Part shown: positions 17,667 to 27,014 of the stretch, in pieces
Layout of the letters: every line of letters begins with the position of its first letter
Numbering within the stretch: position 1 is the first letter of the stretch
NCBI GenBank assembly: GCA_028355015.1
Contig: JAOMRN010000001.1
Span: 124,001 to 188,000, forward strand
DNA: 64,000 nucleotides
DNA from: MGIIb-O2 sp002494975
GTDB lineage: Archaea > Thermoplasmatota > Poseidoniia > Poseidoniales > Thalassarchaeaceae
Direction: 5' to 3'
The notes under the pieces: model-generated
Seen by the model: only the letters and a program-made list of their open reading frames with translations
What the model was told of the DNA's origin: nothing
Database searches by the model: none
Translations under genes and position numbers: made by a program

Positions 17667-18602
17667 ATGCCATCTATGATTAGAATGACTGGTTGGTTTT
17701 CCCTAATTTTAGGGCTCATATTTTTCTTCATAATTCAAGGGAAGTTAGAATTAGTATCTTCAGTCGCTATCGGTATAGTTCTTTTATCCATTCTTACTGT
17801 TTTGATGTTCACAGGTAATCAAAAGTTAGTGCCTCCTAGTATATCCGAAGAAGTATCTCCAAAGGCAACTGCAGAAGTAGTAAAAACTTTAGAAATATCT
17901 CAACCAATTAATGAGTTAGAAAGTATTAATGAAAAAAGAGATGAAAAACTCAGAAGAAGCCGTAGAAGAGCGAAAGATCCACCAATGCCACTACCTGCAA
18001 TCCCTCCATTACCTGCTAATGATTTACCTTCTTCAATGAAAATGCCTCCCCCTCCAAGTATTGGTGCTCAAGCAGTAGCCGGTACAAAATTAGCTGAAAA
18101 ATTAGTTATTACATCTGATGCTCAATCAGAAATGGAATCTGAAATAGAAGCATTTGTAGATCAACGTAGGTCAAGGCAGGCTGAAATTCGCTCTTCTTTA
18201 GAGAGAAAGCGAAGAATGGCGCTAGCAGAAAGGAGGGCTGCAAAGGCTCGTTTATGGACTGAAGTCGAAGATGGTGAAGATTTAGCTACTCTCCTAAATG
18301 ATCCAAATCATGGTTTGACAATTATTGAAGAACCAGAAACTTCTGATGGCAGTAAACCACTCGGCGTTTCATATATTCGAATAGATAATATCAGAATACT
18401 GAAAATAAAAATACCTTTAGAAGTTGAGAATAAAGACAAACAAAGAAATAATTTAGATGTAATATCAGAATCTCCTGAAATTCCAAATATGCCCCCTCCT
18501 CCTGGGCTACCACCTATGCCTCCACCCCCTGGAATGCCACCTATGCCTCCACCCCCTGGAATGCCACCTATGCCTCCACCAATGGAAAAGAATCCTGAGT
18601 GA
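17667..18602 (+). CDS. Membrane protein with Arg-rich middle and Pro-rich tail
   Basis: 311-aa protein without a recognised family. Two N-terminal hydrophobic segments (about residues 5-23 and 31-52) anchor it. A cytoplasmic stretch then carries a basic helix (RRSRRRAKDPPMPLP near 95, and RQAEIRSSLERKRRMALAE near 170). The tail is a poly-proline region with PPMPPPPGM repeats (about residues 275-305). The DNA for the tail contains 27-bp perfect repeats. Proline-rich tails like this occur in archaeal envelope or division-associated proteins, but no role is claimed. The stop overlaps a possible GTG start of the downstream enoyl-CoA hydratase. Confidence 0.7.
   Translation: MPSMIRMTGWFSLILGLIFFFIIQGKLELVSSVAIGIVLLSILTVLMFTGNQKLVPPSISEEVSPKATAEVVKTLEISQPINELESINEKRDEKLRRSRRRAKDPPMPLPAIPPLPANDLPSSMKMPPPPSIGAQAVAGTKLAEKLVITSDAQSEMESEIEAFVDQRRSRQAEIRSSLERKRRMALAERRAAKARLWTEVEDGEDLATLLNDPNHGLTIIEEPETSDGSKPLGVSYIRIDNIRILKIKIPLEVENKDKQRNNLDVISESPEIPNMPPPPGLPPMPPPPGMPPMPPPPGMPPMPPPMEKNPE
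18510..18580 (+). repeat. 27-bp tandem repeat encoding the PPMPPPPGM tail
   Basis: Two exact copies of a 27-bp unit starting CCACCTATGCCTCCACCCCC lie at 18510-18536 and 18537-18563, followed by a partial third copy to about 18580. Each encodes nine residues of the proline-rich tail of the 17667-18602 gene, so copy number may vary between strains by slippage without changing the frame. Confidence 0.9.
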
Positions 18603-18643
18603 CATTACCGTATGTTCAAACATCAAACATCTTTCGAAGATAC

Positions 18644-19480
18644 ATGAATGAAGATGTAATGTTAGTTGAAAACATAGAAGTTGAGGGTACTTATCCTGAA
18701 GGTGGTTTGATTTCAGTTTGGACTTTGAATCGTCCAGATAAACTTAATTCATTGAATTCAGAATCTCATGTCGCTCTCAAAGAGGCTTGTAGTATGGCCG
18801 AATCAAATGATTTAATCAGAGTTATTGTAATTCGTGGTGCTCCTCCCAAATTTCCACCTGAAGGGAAAAGGCCGAAACCAGTATCCTTTGCCGCAGGAGC
18901 AGATATTTCTGAATTTCTAGGTAAAAATTCAGATGATGTAAGGGATTTTTTTGAGGATAATGCATGGGAGCGAGTTTGGAATCTTACCAAACCAACTATT
19001 GCGATGGTTGATGGTTTTGCTCTAGGTGGTGGTGCCGAGTTAGCACTTTCTTGTGACTTAAGGATCGCTTCAGATAGAGCTAAATTTGGTACGCCTGAAA
19101 TTAATTTAGGGTTAATTCCAGGAGGTGGTGGTACACAAAGGCTATGCCGTCTTATTGGTTATGGTAAGGCCTTAGAGATGGTTTTGACCGGTGAGATGAT
19201 TAATTCAGAAACAGCATTATCATGTGGGCTGGTCAATGCAGTTACAACTCCTGAAGAGCTTGAAAATATCGCTATGTCATTAGCAGAAAATATCGCGAAA
19301 AAGTCCCCATATACAACTAGGGTGGCTAAACGAGCAGTGCGCGCTTCCCTCGATTTATCTTTTACAGATGGGGTACTAGCAGAAAGATCAGAATTCGTGG
19401 CATTATTTGATACTGAAGATAAAGAAATAGGTGTTCGGGCATTTCTAGAACGAAATGATGCAAAATGGGTTGGTCGATGA
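18644..19480 (+). CDS. Enoyl-CoA hydratase/isomerase family protein (1)
   Basis: Crotonase-fold enzyme of about 278 aa. The N terminus SVWTLNRPDKLNSLN, the oxyanion-hole segment SFAAGADISEFLG and the active-site region MVDGFALGGGAELALSCDLRI followed by GTPEINLGLIPGGGGTQRL (the catalytic Glu is in PEINLG) match canonical enoyl-CoA hydratases. It should hydrate trans-2-enoyl-CoA in fatty-acid or branched-chain oxidation. A GTG at 18599 overlaps the upstream stop, and ATG 18644 or 18659 are closer to the family start; 18644 is used here. A 17-residue insert (KFPPEGKRPKPVS region) precedes the oxyanion motif. Confidence 0.9.
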   Translation: MNEDVMLVENIEVEGTYPEGGLISVWTLNRPDKLNSLNSESHVALKEACSMAESNDLIRVIVIRGAPPKFPPEGKRPKPVSFAAGADISEFLGKNSDDVRDFFEDNAWERVWNLTKPTIAMVDGFALGGGAELALSCDLRIASDRAKFGTPEINLGLIPGGGGTQRLCRLIGYGKALEMVLTGEMINSETALSCGLVNAVTTPEELENIAMSLAENIAKKSPYTTRVAKRAVRASLDLSFTDGVLAERSEFVALFDTEDKEIGVRAFLERNDAKWVGR

Positions 19481-19501
19481 TTAATTGTATTCTCTAAAAC
19501 A

Positions 19502-20920
19502 CTACATTTGAATTGACTTAATCTCTAAGAATTCATCAAGCCCATGAGTCCCTAGTTCCCTTCCATTCCCTGATAATTTGTATCCCCCAAATGGAGCACT
19601 CACATTAAACGCCCCGCCATTTATGCTAACCTGCCCAGTCCTCATCTTTTTCGCAAATTCGATTGCTCTTTCATTACTAGCTGACCATACTCCTCCCGAT
19701 AACCCATATATTGAGTCATTAGCCAAGGATAGTGCTTCACTTTCATTTTTATAAGTTGTAATAACTAGAACAGGGCCAAAAATCTCTTCTTTCCATATCC
19801 TCATATTTGGTGTTACATTTGCAAAAATAGTCGGTTTTACATAGAATCCTTTGTCAACTCCATCAGGCATCCCCAATCCTCCTGAAATTAATGTAGCTCC
19901 TTCATTAATTCCTGACTGTATATACTCGGTGACACTAGACTGCTGTCTTGAACTAACCATCGGTCCACATCTTGTAGTCTCATCTAACGGATTTCCTACT
20001 AAGTATGAATCATTTTTTGCAGCAATAATTTCGCAAATTTGTTCATTCATTTCTTCAGGAATTATTAATCTAGTTAGTGCCGAACAGGTCTGCCCGCTAT
20101 TTTGATGACACGCCCCAATTGCTTTTTTAGCTACTAATATAGGGTCTGAGTCATCTAATGCTACATTAGCACTTTTGCCGCCCAATTCTAATGTCACTCT
20201 CTTTATTGTAGGTGCAGCAGATTGACTTACTGATACTCCTGCTCCTGTAGATCCAGTAAATGAAACCATATCTACATCAGGATGACTTGACATATAGTTG
20301 CCAATTTCTGAACCATGTCCTGAAACTAAATTAAATACTCCAGCAGGTAAACCTATCTCGTCAAGAATATCTGCTAGTATAAATGCACTAAGAGGTGCCT
20401 CTTTTGAAGGCTTTAGTATCATTGTACAACCTGCTGCTATAGCAGGTGCAACTTTTCCGATAATTTGGTGTAAGGGGAAGTTCCAAGGAGTAATAAAAGC
20501 ACATACACCTACAGGTTCTTTGCAAATTAATGAGTTTCTTACTTCTTCTTCCCATGAAAAACTTTCAAGAATTTTCGCATAACTTCTTGAAACTACTCTT
20601 GGAGTCCCTACCATGGCCACTCTTGAGTAACCAATTGGTGTTCCAACTTCTGCGGTAATAGTTTGTGCTAATTCTTCTCCTCTTTCCTTGAAGGCGTTAG
20701 AAAGTGCATTTAGTACATCTATACGTTGACTAATATCACTTTTCGACCATGTCTCAAATGCAGATCTTGCAGCCGCTACCGCTTTGTCTACATCTTCAGA
20801 AGAACCAACAGGTACTTTGCCGATTATTTCTTCAGTAGCGGGATTGATTACATCTATACTTCCTTTTCTTGTAGTGTCTACCCATTTTCCATCGATATAC
20901 AACTGGTCTCGTACGTGCAT
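19502..20920 (-). CDS. NAD(P)-dependent aldehyde dehydrogenase
   Basis: 472-aa ALDH superfamily enzyme oxidising aldehydes to acids. Visible are FITPWNFPLHQIIGKVAPA (cofactor binding), FTGSTGAGV, ELGGKSANVAL with the general-base Glu, and the catalytic cysteine in NSGQTCSALTRLI, then EEIFGPVLVIT. The substrate cannot be deduced. It converges on the first enoyl-CoA hydratase and is divergent from the second, with a 68-bp promoter-bearing gap. Confidence 0.93.
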   Translation of the reverse strand: MHVRDQLYIDGKWVDTTRKGSIDVINPATEEIIGKVPVGSSEDVDKAVAAARSAFETWSKSDISQRIDVLNALSNAFKERGEELAQTITAEVGTPIGYSRVAMVGTPRVVSRSYAKILESFSWEEEVRNSLICKEPVGVCAFITPWNFPLHQIIGKVAPAIAAGCTMILKPSKEAPLSAFILADILDEIGLPAGVFNLVSGHGSEIGNYMSSHPDVDMVSFTGSTGAGVSVSQSAAPTIKRVTLELGGKSANVALDDSDPILVAKKAIGACHQNSGQTCSALTRLIIPEEMNEQICEIIAAKNDSYLVGNPLDETTRCGPMVSSRQQSSVTEYIQSGINEGATLISGGLGMPDGVDKGFYVKPTIFANVTPNMRIWKEEIFGPVLVITTYKNESEALSLANDSIYGLSGGVWSASNERAIEFAKKMRTGQVSINGGAFNVSAPFGGYKLSGNGRELGTHGLDEFLEIKSIQM

Positions 20921-20988
20921 GTACTTGGCGAGGAGTATCTACTTTAGATATTCACGCAGTCTAATAGTAGGGGCCTACTCCGATAATC

Positions 20989-21777
20989 ATGACTATTACA
21001 GTCGAACATTTACCAAATAGCGTTGCTTTGGTCACTTTATCAGCCGAAGCATCAAGAAATGCCTTTTCTCTTGATTCTATGGAATTAATGTCAGAAATAT
21101 TTGATGATTTATTAGGGAATCCCTCTATTAGGTCGATAGTAATGACGGGGACGGGTCGTTTTTTCTGTTCAGGAGCAGATATTGAATCCTTCGCCTCTGC
21201 AATAGACGATGGAACGATAGGGGAAATGGTTAGTGGTTTGACTTCAATATTACATCCCATGCAATTAAAAATTCGCTCATCTGAAAAAGTGTTCGTAGTT
21301 GCAATAAATGGCTCAGCTGCTGGTGGTGGATTAGGATTGGCTTTGTGTGCGGATTATCGCGTATGTGTCCCTAAGGCAAAGTTAGCAGCGGCCTTTTTCT
21401 CCTTGGGATTATCTCCTGATGGTGGAACTACTTGGTTACTGCCTAGGCTTGTAGGTGTCCAAAGAGCTAAATGTTTCTTTTTTAACAATGAAACATGGAG
21501 TGGCGAAAAGGCGTTCCATTATGGTGCAGTTGATGAGTTAGCCGAGCAAGAAAATCTTCTTGAGAGAGCGATTAGTATTGCTGAAAGTTGGGGGAGATGG
21601 TCTGAATCTAGTCGTCGCTCAACAAAGCAACTGATAGATGCTTCAACTTCAACTTTCATGGAAACTCAACTTGAATTTGAGAAATTACTCATTACTAATT
21701 CTTCACTGACCTCAGATTTTGCAGAGGGTGTTTCAGCATTTCTCGAGAAGAGAGATCCGAAGTTTGGCGAAGAATAG
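20989..21777 (+). CDS. Enoyl-CoA hydratase/isomerase family protein (2)
   Basis: 262-aa crotonase-fold protein. FSLDSMELM, FCSGADIESFASAI (oxyanion hole) and NGSAAGGGLGLALCADYRV are present. Where hydratases carry the catalytic glutamate in PEV/PEI, this protein has FFSLGLSPDGGTTWLLPRLVG, which is typical of the PaaG/PaaB-type 2,3-dehydroadipyl or ring-opening isomerases (Asp in SPDGG). That favours an isomerase-type reaction and fits the PaaA-like oxygenase nearby, although the link is an inference. Confidence 0.88.
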   Translation: MTITVEHLPNSVALVTLSAEASRNAFSLDSMELMSEIFDDLLGNPSIRSIVMTGTGRFFCSGADIESFASAIDDGTIGEMVSGLTSILHPMQLKIRSSEKVFVVAINGSAAGGGLGLALCADYRVCVPKAKLAAAFFSLGLSPDGGTTWLLPRLVGVQRAKCFFFNNETWSGEKAFHYGAVDELAEQENLLERAISIAESWGRWSESSRRSTKQLIDASTSTFMETQLEFEKLLITNSSLTSDFAEGVSAFLEKRDPKFGEE

Positions 21778-21784
21778 ATTACTA

Positions 21785-22057
21785 TTATGACTCTCGTTCC
21801 CTTAGTCGAATTACGCCTATTATCACTGACAATATGCATGCCAATGCTGCTAGATTTGATATAATTATTGCTACGGACATAATCATTAAACCATAAATTA
21901 GCCAAAGTAACAAAGCAGTACATATTAAGTGTAAAGTTGATAATGATATGCCTTCATGTTTTTCTGTAATCCACACCTCTTTTAATTGAGGAATCCAAGC
22001 TAATACTCCAAGAGTCCCTGCAATAATTCCAATTGATTCGATGAATAAGCCGACCAT
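21785..22057 (-). CDS. SemiSWEET-type PQ-loop transporter
   Basis: 90-aa three-helix membrane protein with the PQ motif in GVLAWIPQLKEVW on helix 1, and two further hydrophobic helices (LHLICTALLLWLIYGLM, AIIISNLAALACILSVIIGV). SemiSWEETs dimerise to carry small sugars by facilitated diffusion. Its length matches the bacterial and archaeal half-transporters. It lies between genes of acyl-CoA metabolism; no sugar-related neighbour is visible. Confidence 0.85.
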   Translation of the reverse strand: MVGLFIESIGIIAGTLGVLAWIPQLKEVWITEKHEGISLSTLHLICTALLLWLIYGLMIMSVAIIISNLAALACILSVIIGVIRLRERES

Positions 22058-22066
22058 ATTAAAACC

Positions 22067-22957
22067 TCATTCAGGTAAATCATTTCTTTCTTCTTTCCCA
22101 TTTTCCGTCCAATTATATATTCCCTTGTTAGTTTTTTTCCCTAGACTACCTTCAGATACTAAAGAATCTAATAATCGATGAGGGCGATATGAATTGTCAT
22201 CGAAAGAATCTGCAAGTCCGTTAAGAATATCTCTTCTCACATCTAATCCCACTAAATCAGAAAGTTCCAAAGGTCCCATTGGATGTTTATAGCCCAATCT
22301 CATAGCAGTATCAATATCGCTCGCTGAGGCTACTCCTTCTGCCAGCATTCTAATAGCTTCATTTCCAAGGACTACTCCCAATCTACTTGTTGCAAATCCT
22401 GGTACATCTTTTACCAGAATTGTCTCTTTTCCCATAATTTTTCCAATTGATTGAGCCGCTACAATTGTTTTATCTGAACATTTCTCATGTTTAACTAGTT
22501 CAAGAAGTTTCATAATAGGTACTGGATTAAAAAAGTGCATCCCTATTACTCTCTCGGGACATTTTGTGACACTTGCAATAATTGATATTGGTATGCTGGA
22601 GGTATTTGTGGCAAGTATTGCGTGTTTAGGTGCAATTTTTTCTAATTGAATAAAAAGTTCTTTTTTTAATTCCATAATTTCAGGAACTGCTTCAATAACT
22701 AAATCAACTCCTTCCACAGCTTCTGATAAATCGTTATACTCTTTCAGATTCTTACTCCATTTCTCTTTATTTTCTACAGTTGTTTTTCCTTTTTCAATAC
22801 CCTTATTCCAAAACAAGTTAATATTATTCATTCCTTTCTGTAAACTCTCGGGAAAAGCATCAAATAATCTTGTTTCCCAACCGCTCTGAGCGCAAACTTG
22901 GGCAATTCCTGAACCCATTGTTCCTGCACCAATGACCGCAACCGTACGTACTTGCAT
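22067..22957 (-). CDS. 3-hydroxyacyl-CoA (3-hydroxybutyryl-CoA) dehydrogenase
   Basis: 296-aa NAD-dependent dehydrogenase converting L-3-hydroxyacyl-CoA to 3-ketoacyl-CoA. The Rossmann motif VIGAGTMGSGIAQVCAQ starts at residue 8. ATNTSSIPISIIAS, the catalytic HFFNPVPIMKLLELV and VKDVPGFATSRLG are all present. It is a single-function enzyme, not fused to a hydratase; the hydratase genes nearby supply the previous step. It ends 9 bp from the SemiSWEET gene and is followed upstream by the uncharacterised 22993-23556 gene, probably one leftward operon with the diiron oxygenase. Confidence 0.94.
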   Translation of the reverse strand: MQVRTVAVIGAGTMGSGIAQVCAQSGWETRLFDAFPESLQKGMNNINLFWNKGIEKGKTTVENKEKWSKNLKEYNDLSEAVEGVDLVIEAVPEIMELKKELFIQLEKIAPKHAILATNTSSIPISIIASVTKCPERVIGMHFFNPVPIMKLLELVKHEKCSDKTIVAAQSIGKIMGKETILVKDVPGFATSRLGVVLGNEAIRMLAEGVASASDIDTAMRLGYKHPMGPLELSDLVGLDVRRDILNGLADSFDDNSYRPHRLLDSLVSEGSLGKKTNKGIYNWTENGKEERNDLPE

Positions 22958-22992
22958 GGTTGGTCGTTATGGCTTTAGGCAATAGGCCTTGC

Positions 22993-23556
22993 TCATTCTT
23001 CTCTTCCATATGCTGCAAGAGCTGACTGAAATAGTCGTTGTCTTGGGACATCATGTTCTAAGAAACAAGTAAATGGCGCAACATCTTTCAATAATTCAAT
23101 TGCACTTACATATGCTCCATAGATAAAAGGATCAGCAGATTCTGTAGATGGGATAATAATACCTAACTTTTCTAGACCTTTACGTGTATCTTCATCCCAT
23201 ATTGCATAGGTGTGATGTGTGAAATGAAGATATGATGAGAGCCTCTTAATATCAGACCTAGGTTTTTCAGTAAAACTATCTAATAATAGTGTATCGGGAT
23301 ATCTAATTGCGTACAATGCCAACTTTACTTCTCTAGTAGTTTCTTCTCTCCACTCTCTCGGTCCAGAACCCATCCATTCATCAATCATATCTAGCATATT
23401 ATTATCATATGGTCTCCTAACCATGTATAGTAACTTTTCATATTCTTCTGGTTTTTGTTGTTCTGAATGATGATGTTTGTAAAATAGTTCAGTCAGTCTA
23501 TCAAAGAAGGGTTTACATCTTTCTTTATCAAAAGCTAATAGTGCGACATGTTGCAT
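22993..23556 (-). CDS. Uncharacterised partner of the PaaA-like oxygenase
   Basis: 187-aa cytosolic protein with no family I can name. It is mostly helical, with HHHSEQQKPEEYEKLL near residue 30, many Tyr/His/Trp (LHFTHHTYAIWDED near 110), and no membrane segment. It is 16 bp downstream of the diiron oxygenase gene with a GGTGAT ribosome binding site, so it is almost certainly co-expressed with it. By analogy to PaaC, which partners PaaA, it may be a structural partner, but it lacks the ExxH pairs of the ferritin-like fold, so this is only a contextual guess. Confidence 0.6.
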   Translation of the reverse strand: MQHVALLAFDKERCKPFFDRLTELFYKHHHSEQQKPEEYEKLLYMVRRPYDNNMLDMIDEWMGSGPREWREETTREVKLALYAIRYPDTLLLDSFTEKPRSDIKRLSSYLHFTHHTYAIWDEDTRKGLEKLGIIIPSTESADPFIYGAYVSAIELLKDVAPFTCFLEHDVPRQRLFQSALAAYGREE

Positions 23557-23572
23557 ATAATCACCTTAATTT

Positions 23573-24715
23573 TCAGTTTCCTTTCCATTCACGGTACTGA
23601 ATCCAATCTTGTTTCATATATTCATTCATTAATTTATCTTCATCTTCTTCAGTAGGTAATACACTCACTAAGTAATCTTGATATTCTTGATCGGTACCTT
23701 CAAATTTTTCGCCCCTTATGGTATAGTTTTTTCCAGCATAATTACCGATTCCTCTATTGAATTTGTCCGATGGAATAAATAATTCAGGTTCACCCTCCTT
23801 TCTTGCACTACTAATTCTCCTCATTTCTTCGCGGAGTTCTTGGAAATATAAATCCCTACTTGCTTCATTAAGATGGCCTCTGTCTGCCTCAACATCACTT
23901 TCTCTTTCGTCATATCTACCTTTTACTCCGTAAACATAAGCCCATTGTGCACTTGTAGAATCATCGGTTCCAAACAAATCTAATCCGGTACTGATCCATT
24001 TGTTTAGATATTTTTGAAGTAATTCGCAGGGTATTACCCCTTGTTTGACGATTCTTCTAAGACCATTTGCTCCGGTTCCAAGATGGAATGATTCTTCTTT
24101 TAGCATTGGCCCCATTGAAGCAGCTAGAGGTTTGAATGATGAAGTACTAAGCATTTTCAATTGATATTTCCCATCTCGGTCGATGAAATGCGTAAAGCAA
24201 AAGAAATCTAGCCAGTGGTCAATTGGTGCATTAAATGAGCCTAAAATACGAGTGCCATCTTGTGCATTTCTTTCCAGTAATTTAGCAGCCTCTCTTACAC
24301 CTTGCTCTCCGAAATATGTGCAAAGAAGGTATGCCATTTGCCAACCGTGTCTTTGTTCTTCGCACATTATCCTCATGGCAGATTTCTTGTCATATTCGGT
24401 AGGGGCGGTTGCTAAGAGATGATTTTGTTGCTCAACACTAGCGAATTCAGTATCTCCTTGTACACTGACCATGCTGATAATCGCATCTCTAATATTTTGT
24501 TGAGGTATTTGCATTCTTCTTTCCCATTTGGGCATTCCTTTGAAATCTCCAAATTCTATTTGGCTTCCTGCAGTGTCCCAATCGAACTTTATGTCGAATC
24601 TATAATCACCTAACCAGGATGGATCAAATCCAATTCTGGTTTGCCACTCATTGAAATCTTTTATCCAAGCCTCAAAGTTTGGTGTATATCCTTCTACTAT
24701 TTCGGTATCTGACAT
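23573..24715 (-). CDS. PaaA/BoxB-like diiron oxygenase
   Basis: 380-aa ferritin-like protein of the phenylacetyl-CoA epoxidase / benzoyl-CoA epoxidase family. Two carboxylate-histidine pairs are visible: CEEQRHGWQMAYLL (ExxH) near residue 120 and LKEESFHLGTGANGLRR (ExxH) near 205, with further glutamates in DTEFASVEQQN. These enzymes use O2 to epoxidise an aromatic CoA thioester before non-oxygenolytic ring opening. Enoyl-CoA hydratase/isomerases and a hydroxyacyl-CoA dehydrogenase nearby fit the later steps. The reductase PaaE and the PaaB/C/D subunits are not in the window, so the exact substrate is open. Confidence 0.8.
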   Translation of the reverse strand: MSDTEIVEGYTPNFEAWIKDFNEWQTRIGFDPSWLGDYRFDIKFDWDTAGSQIEFGDFKGMPKWERRMQIPQQNIRDAIISMVSVQGDTEFASVEQQNHLLATAPTEYDKKSAMRIMCEEQRHGWQMAYLLCTYFGEQGVREAAKLLERNAQDGTRILGSFNAPIDHWLDFFCFTHFIDRDGKYQLKMLSTSSFKPLAASMGPMLKEESFHLGTGANGLRRIVKQGVIPCELLQKYLNKWISTGLDLFGTDDSTSAQWAYVYGVKGRYDERESDVEADRGHLNEASRDLYFQELREEMRRISSARKEGEPELFIPSDKFNRGIGNYAGKNYTIRGEKFEGTDQEYQDYLVSVLPTEEDEDKLMNEYMKQDWIQYREWKGN

Positions 24716-24769
24716 GTAATTGCCGAATCGATATTAGTATATGAATAAATGTACAATTAGCATAGAGTA

Positions 24770-25630
24770 TTATTTGCCTTTGAATCTCGGTGTGCGGCGT
24801 TCAACGTAAGATGCAATACCCTCTTTAGCATCTTCAGATTGAAACAAATCTGATTGTAACTCTCGTTCTAGAGCTAGATGATATTCTAATGGTATTTCAA
24901 TACCACTTTGTACACTGCGCTTAATATTTCCAATTGCTTTAGCGGCTGCGAGTGGAAGAGTAAACTGACCAGCATAATCAATAATATCCATTCTGAATTC
25001 ATCTAAACTTACACTGTCGTAAATATCGTGGATAAGGTCCATCTCTCTAGCTTCTTCAAAAGAAAATTTCCGGCCGGTAACCATGATTTCCATAGCTCTT
25101 GCTTTCCCAACGAGTCGTGCTAGACGAGCAGTCCCTCCAGTACCTGCCAATACTCCTAAGGATACTTCTGGTAATCCAATCTGGAAGTTACCCTTGTGTG
25201 CAATTCTGATGTCAGCTGCCATTGCAATTTCAAGTCCTCCTCCTACAGTATGTCCATTTAGAGCCGCAATTACCAATTTAGGGGTTTGTTCAAGACGAGA
25301 TAGAGTTTCGTTAGCATGTAAGCAAAAGAAGTATTTGTATCTTGGAGAGAGTGTGTTTAGATAATTGATGCTAGCCCCCGCTGAAAAGAATTTTCCACCA
25401 TGTCCAGTTAGTAAAATCACTGAAACATCTCCGTCAAACCTCGCATTAAGTATTGCATGATCGATATCTTGCCACATTTCACGCGTGTAGGTATTTACCG
25501 AGGTTCTTCCTTCTTCTAGCGGTTTTCCATCGGTATCTGAAATAAGCTCGATGATAGCAATACCGTTTTCGGTAACGCCATAATTCACTAGATTGTTGGG
25601 CATTGGCTCAAGGTCTGGCCATGAAGTCAT
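24770..25630 (-). CDS. Enoyl-CoA hydratase/isomerase family protein (3)
   Basis: 286-aa crotonase-fold enzyme. FFSAGASINYLNTL is the oxyanion-hole segment and ALNGHTVGGGLEIAMAADIRI precedes GLPEVSLGVLAGTGGTARLAR, with the hydratase-type glutamate in LPEVSLG. The C terminus ASYVERRTPRFKGK is the usual family end. It differs from the PDGG-type paralogue at 20989, so the window carries both hydratase and isomerase flavours. It is the first gene of the leftward block, 54 bp upstream of the diiron oxygenase. Confidence 0.9.
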   Translation of the reverse strand: MTSWPDLEPMPNNLVNYGVTENGIAIIELISDTDGKPLEEGRTSVNTYTREMWQDIDHAILNARFDGDVSVILLTGHGGKFFSAGASINYLNTLSPRYKYFFCLHANETLSRLEQTPKLVIAALNGHTVGGGLEIAMAADIRIAHKGNFQIGLPEVSLGVLAGTGGTARLARLVGKARAMEIMVTGRKFSFEEAREMDLIHDIYDSVSLDEFRMDIIDYAGQFTLPLAAAKAIGNIKRSVQSGIEIPLEYHLALERELQSDLFQSEDAKEGIASYVERRTPRFKGK

Positions 25631-25680
25631 GTGACTCGCACTAACAATCCGTTAATGAAAGAAACGGAATAACTCTAATG

Positions 25681-26910
25681 TTAATTTTGAGCATCAGATT
25701 CAGTGAAAGAGAGTTTTCCCCCTCCCTTTCTTATCATATTCCATTGCTCGCCAACTTCTATAGCTCTATTACTTGGTTCCCAAATATCACGCTTCAGTGA
25801 TTTTCTAAATGGCATGCGATGAACCAGTCTCCCATCGTCTAACTTCTTTTTCCTGAGCATGGATTTTTTTACTATAGGCCATAGTGCTTTTCTTATAATT
25901 CCAGGCTGGTATACCCACTTCATAAATTGTAAACCATCGCCTTTTCTTTTCTGATCTCTCATCCAATATTTGGCAACCATTTTAAATCCTCTATCTCCGA
26001 CTCTATTCATCAGAAATCTATTTATCGCACTAATTTTTATTAAGGGTACAAGCCTATTTTTGACTTCCTTCTCATAATCGCATTCTTCTAGGATTGATTG
26101 AGCTGCCAACACACCACTTGTGATTGCATATCTCATTCCAAAACCCCACATAAAATCCTGTAACCCTCCTGCTTCACCAACATAAATTTTATTCTCATGA
26201 ATATATTTTGTAGGCAAACTGAAGTCACCCTTCCCTCCAACTCTTTTTATTGGCTTTCTATTCAATTCATAATGCTCATCATACCAAGCGATAGTTTCAT
26301 TGAGATATCTCCCTGATTTTTTTTGTTGTCTCCAAAGACAGGTGCAAATTAGTCCAACTCCATCTATGATGATGAGGTATGAATATGCTCCGGGGGCGAG
26401 TTTATCATTTAGCTGGAATGCAACATGATTGGGATGTTCAGTATGAAAAATCTCTCCGAAAGCAATAGCACTCGAATCCTTTGGCCCAGCTGCAATAATA
26501 TCACAAGTATTCGGGTCGACTTTGGACTCATAATGTATTTCAGCACCAGCAGCAATAGCCATTCGTTTGAATCCTTGATCGATACAATGTTCATCAGTCC
26601 CTCTTTCCACAACTCTGAAAGCAGCGCCTTTTGTTTTTGGATTTGTAATTACATCATCCGGGTGTATTAAATCTATTATTTCAAAGGCATTTGATTTGAA
26701 TTCGTCAGGATTTAAACCCCATTCTCTCATCTCCTCAAAGAAATCAATATCACTGGTCCAATTTTCAATTCCTTGAAAATCTCCATCGAATCTAGCCCCG
26801 CTATCTTTACGGATTTCATGGACATGAACTTCCTTTCCGGCTTTAGCAAGGATTGTTGCCGCTGCAAGACCAGATAGTCCTGCTCCAAGGATGTCAATCT
26901 TCCCGCCCAT
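25681..26910 (-). CDS. FAD-dependent oxidoreductase, geranylgeranyl-reductase-like
   Basis: 409-aa flavoprotein. The dinucleotide-binding motif ILGAGLSGLAAATILAKAG begins at residue 6 from ATG 26910, which is preferred over upstream in-frame starts at 26970 and 26997. A middle KIYVGEAGGLQDFMWGFGMR is the second FAD-contact motif (GD/E-A-G) of the GGR family, which saturates archaeal isoprenoid lipid chains. The C terminus (after about 300) is basic with KKSMLRKKKLDDGR. Substrate could instead be another polyprenoid or carotenoid-like compound. It is divergent from moaE with a 104-bp gap. Confidence 0.78.
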   Translation of the reverse strand: MGGKIDILGAGLSGLAAATILAKAGKEVHVHEIRKDSGARFDGDFQGIENWTSDIDFFEEMREWGLNPDEFKSNAFEIIDLIHPDDVITNPKTKGAAFRVVERGTDEHCIDQGFKRMAIAAGAEIHYESKVDPNTCDIIAAGPKDSSAIAFGEIFHTEHPNHVAFQLNDKLAPGAYSYLIIIDGVGLICTCLWRQQKKSGRYLNETIAWYDEHYELNRKPIKRVGGKGDFSLPTKYIHENKIYVGEAGGLQDFMWGFGMRYAITSGVLAAQSILEECDYEKEVKNRLVPLIKISAINRFLMNRVGDRGFKMVAKYWMRDQKRKGDGLQFMKWVYQPGIIRKALWPIVKKSMLRKKKLDDGRLVHRMPFRKSLKRDIWEPSNRAIEVGEQWNMIRKGGGKLSFTESDAQN

Positions 26911-27014
26911 GCATTTCCGTATGAGGTCTAATGTTTGAAACGTTTGGTTATTCGCAATCAAAGAGTTCATTCGAGAATTTACTTTCGAGCATATCAAGTC
27001 GGGAGTTATGAGGC

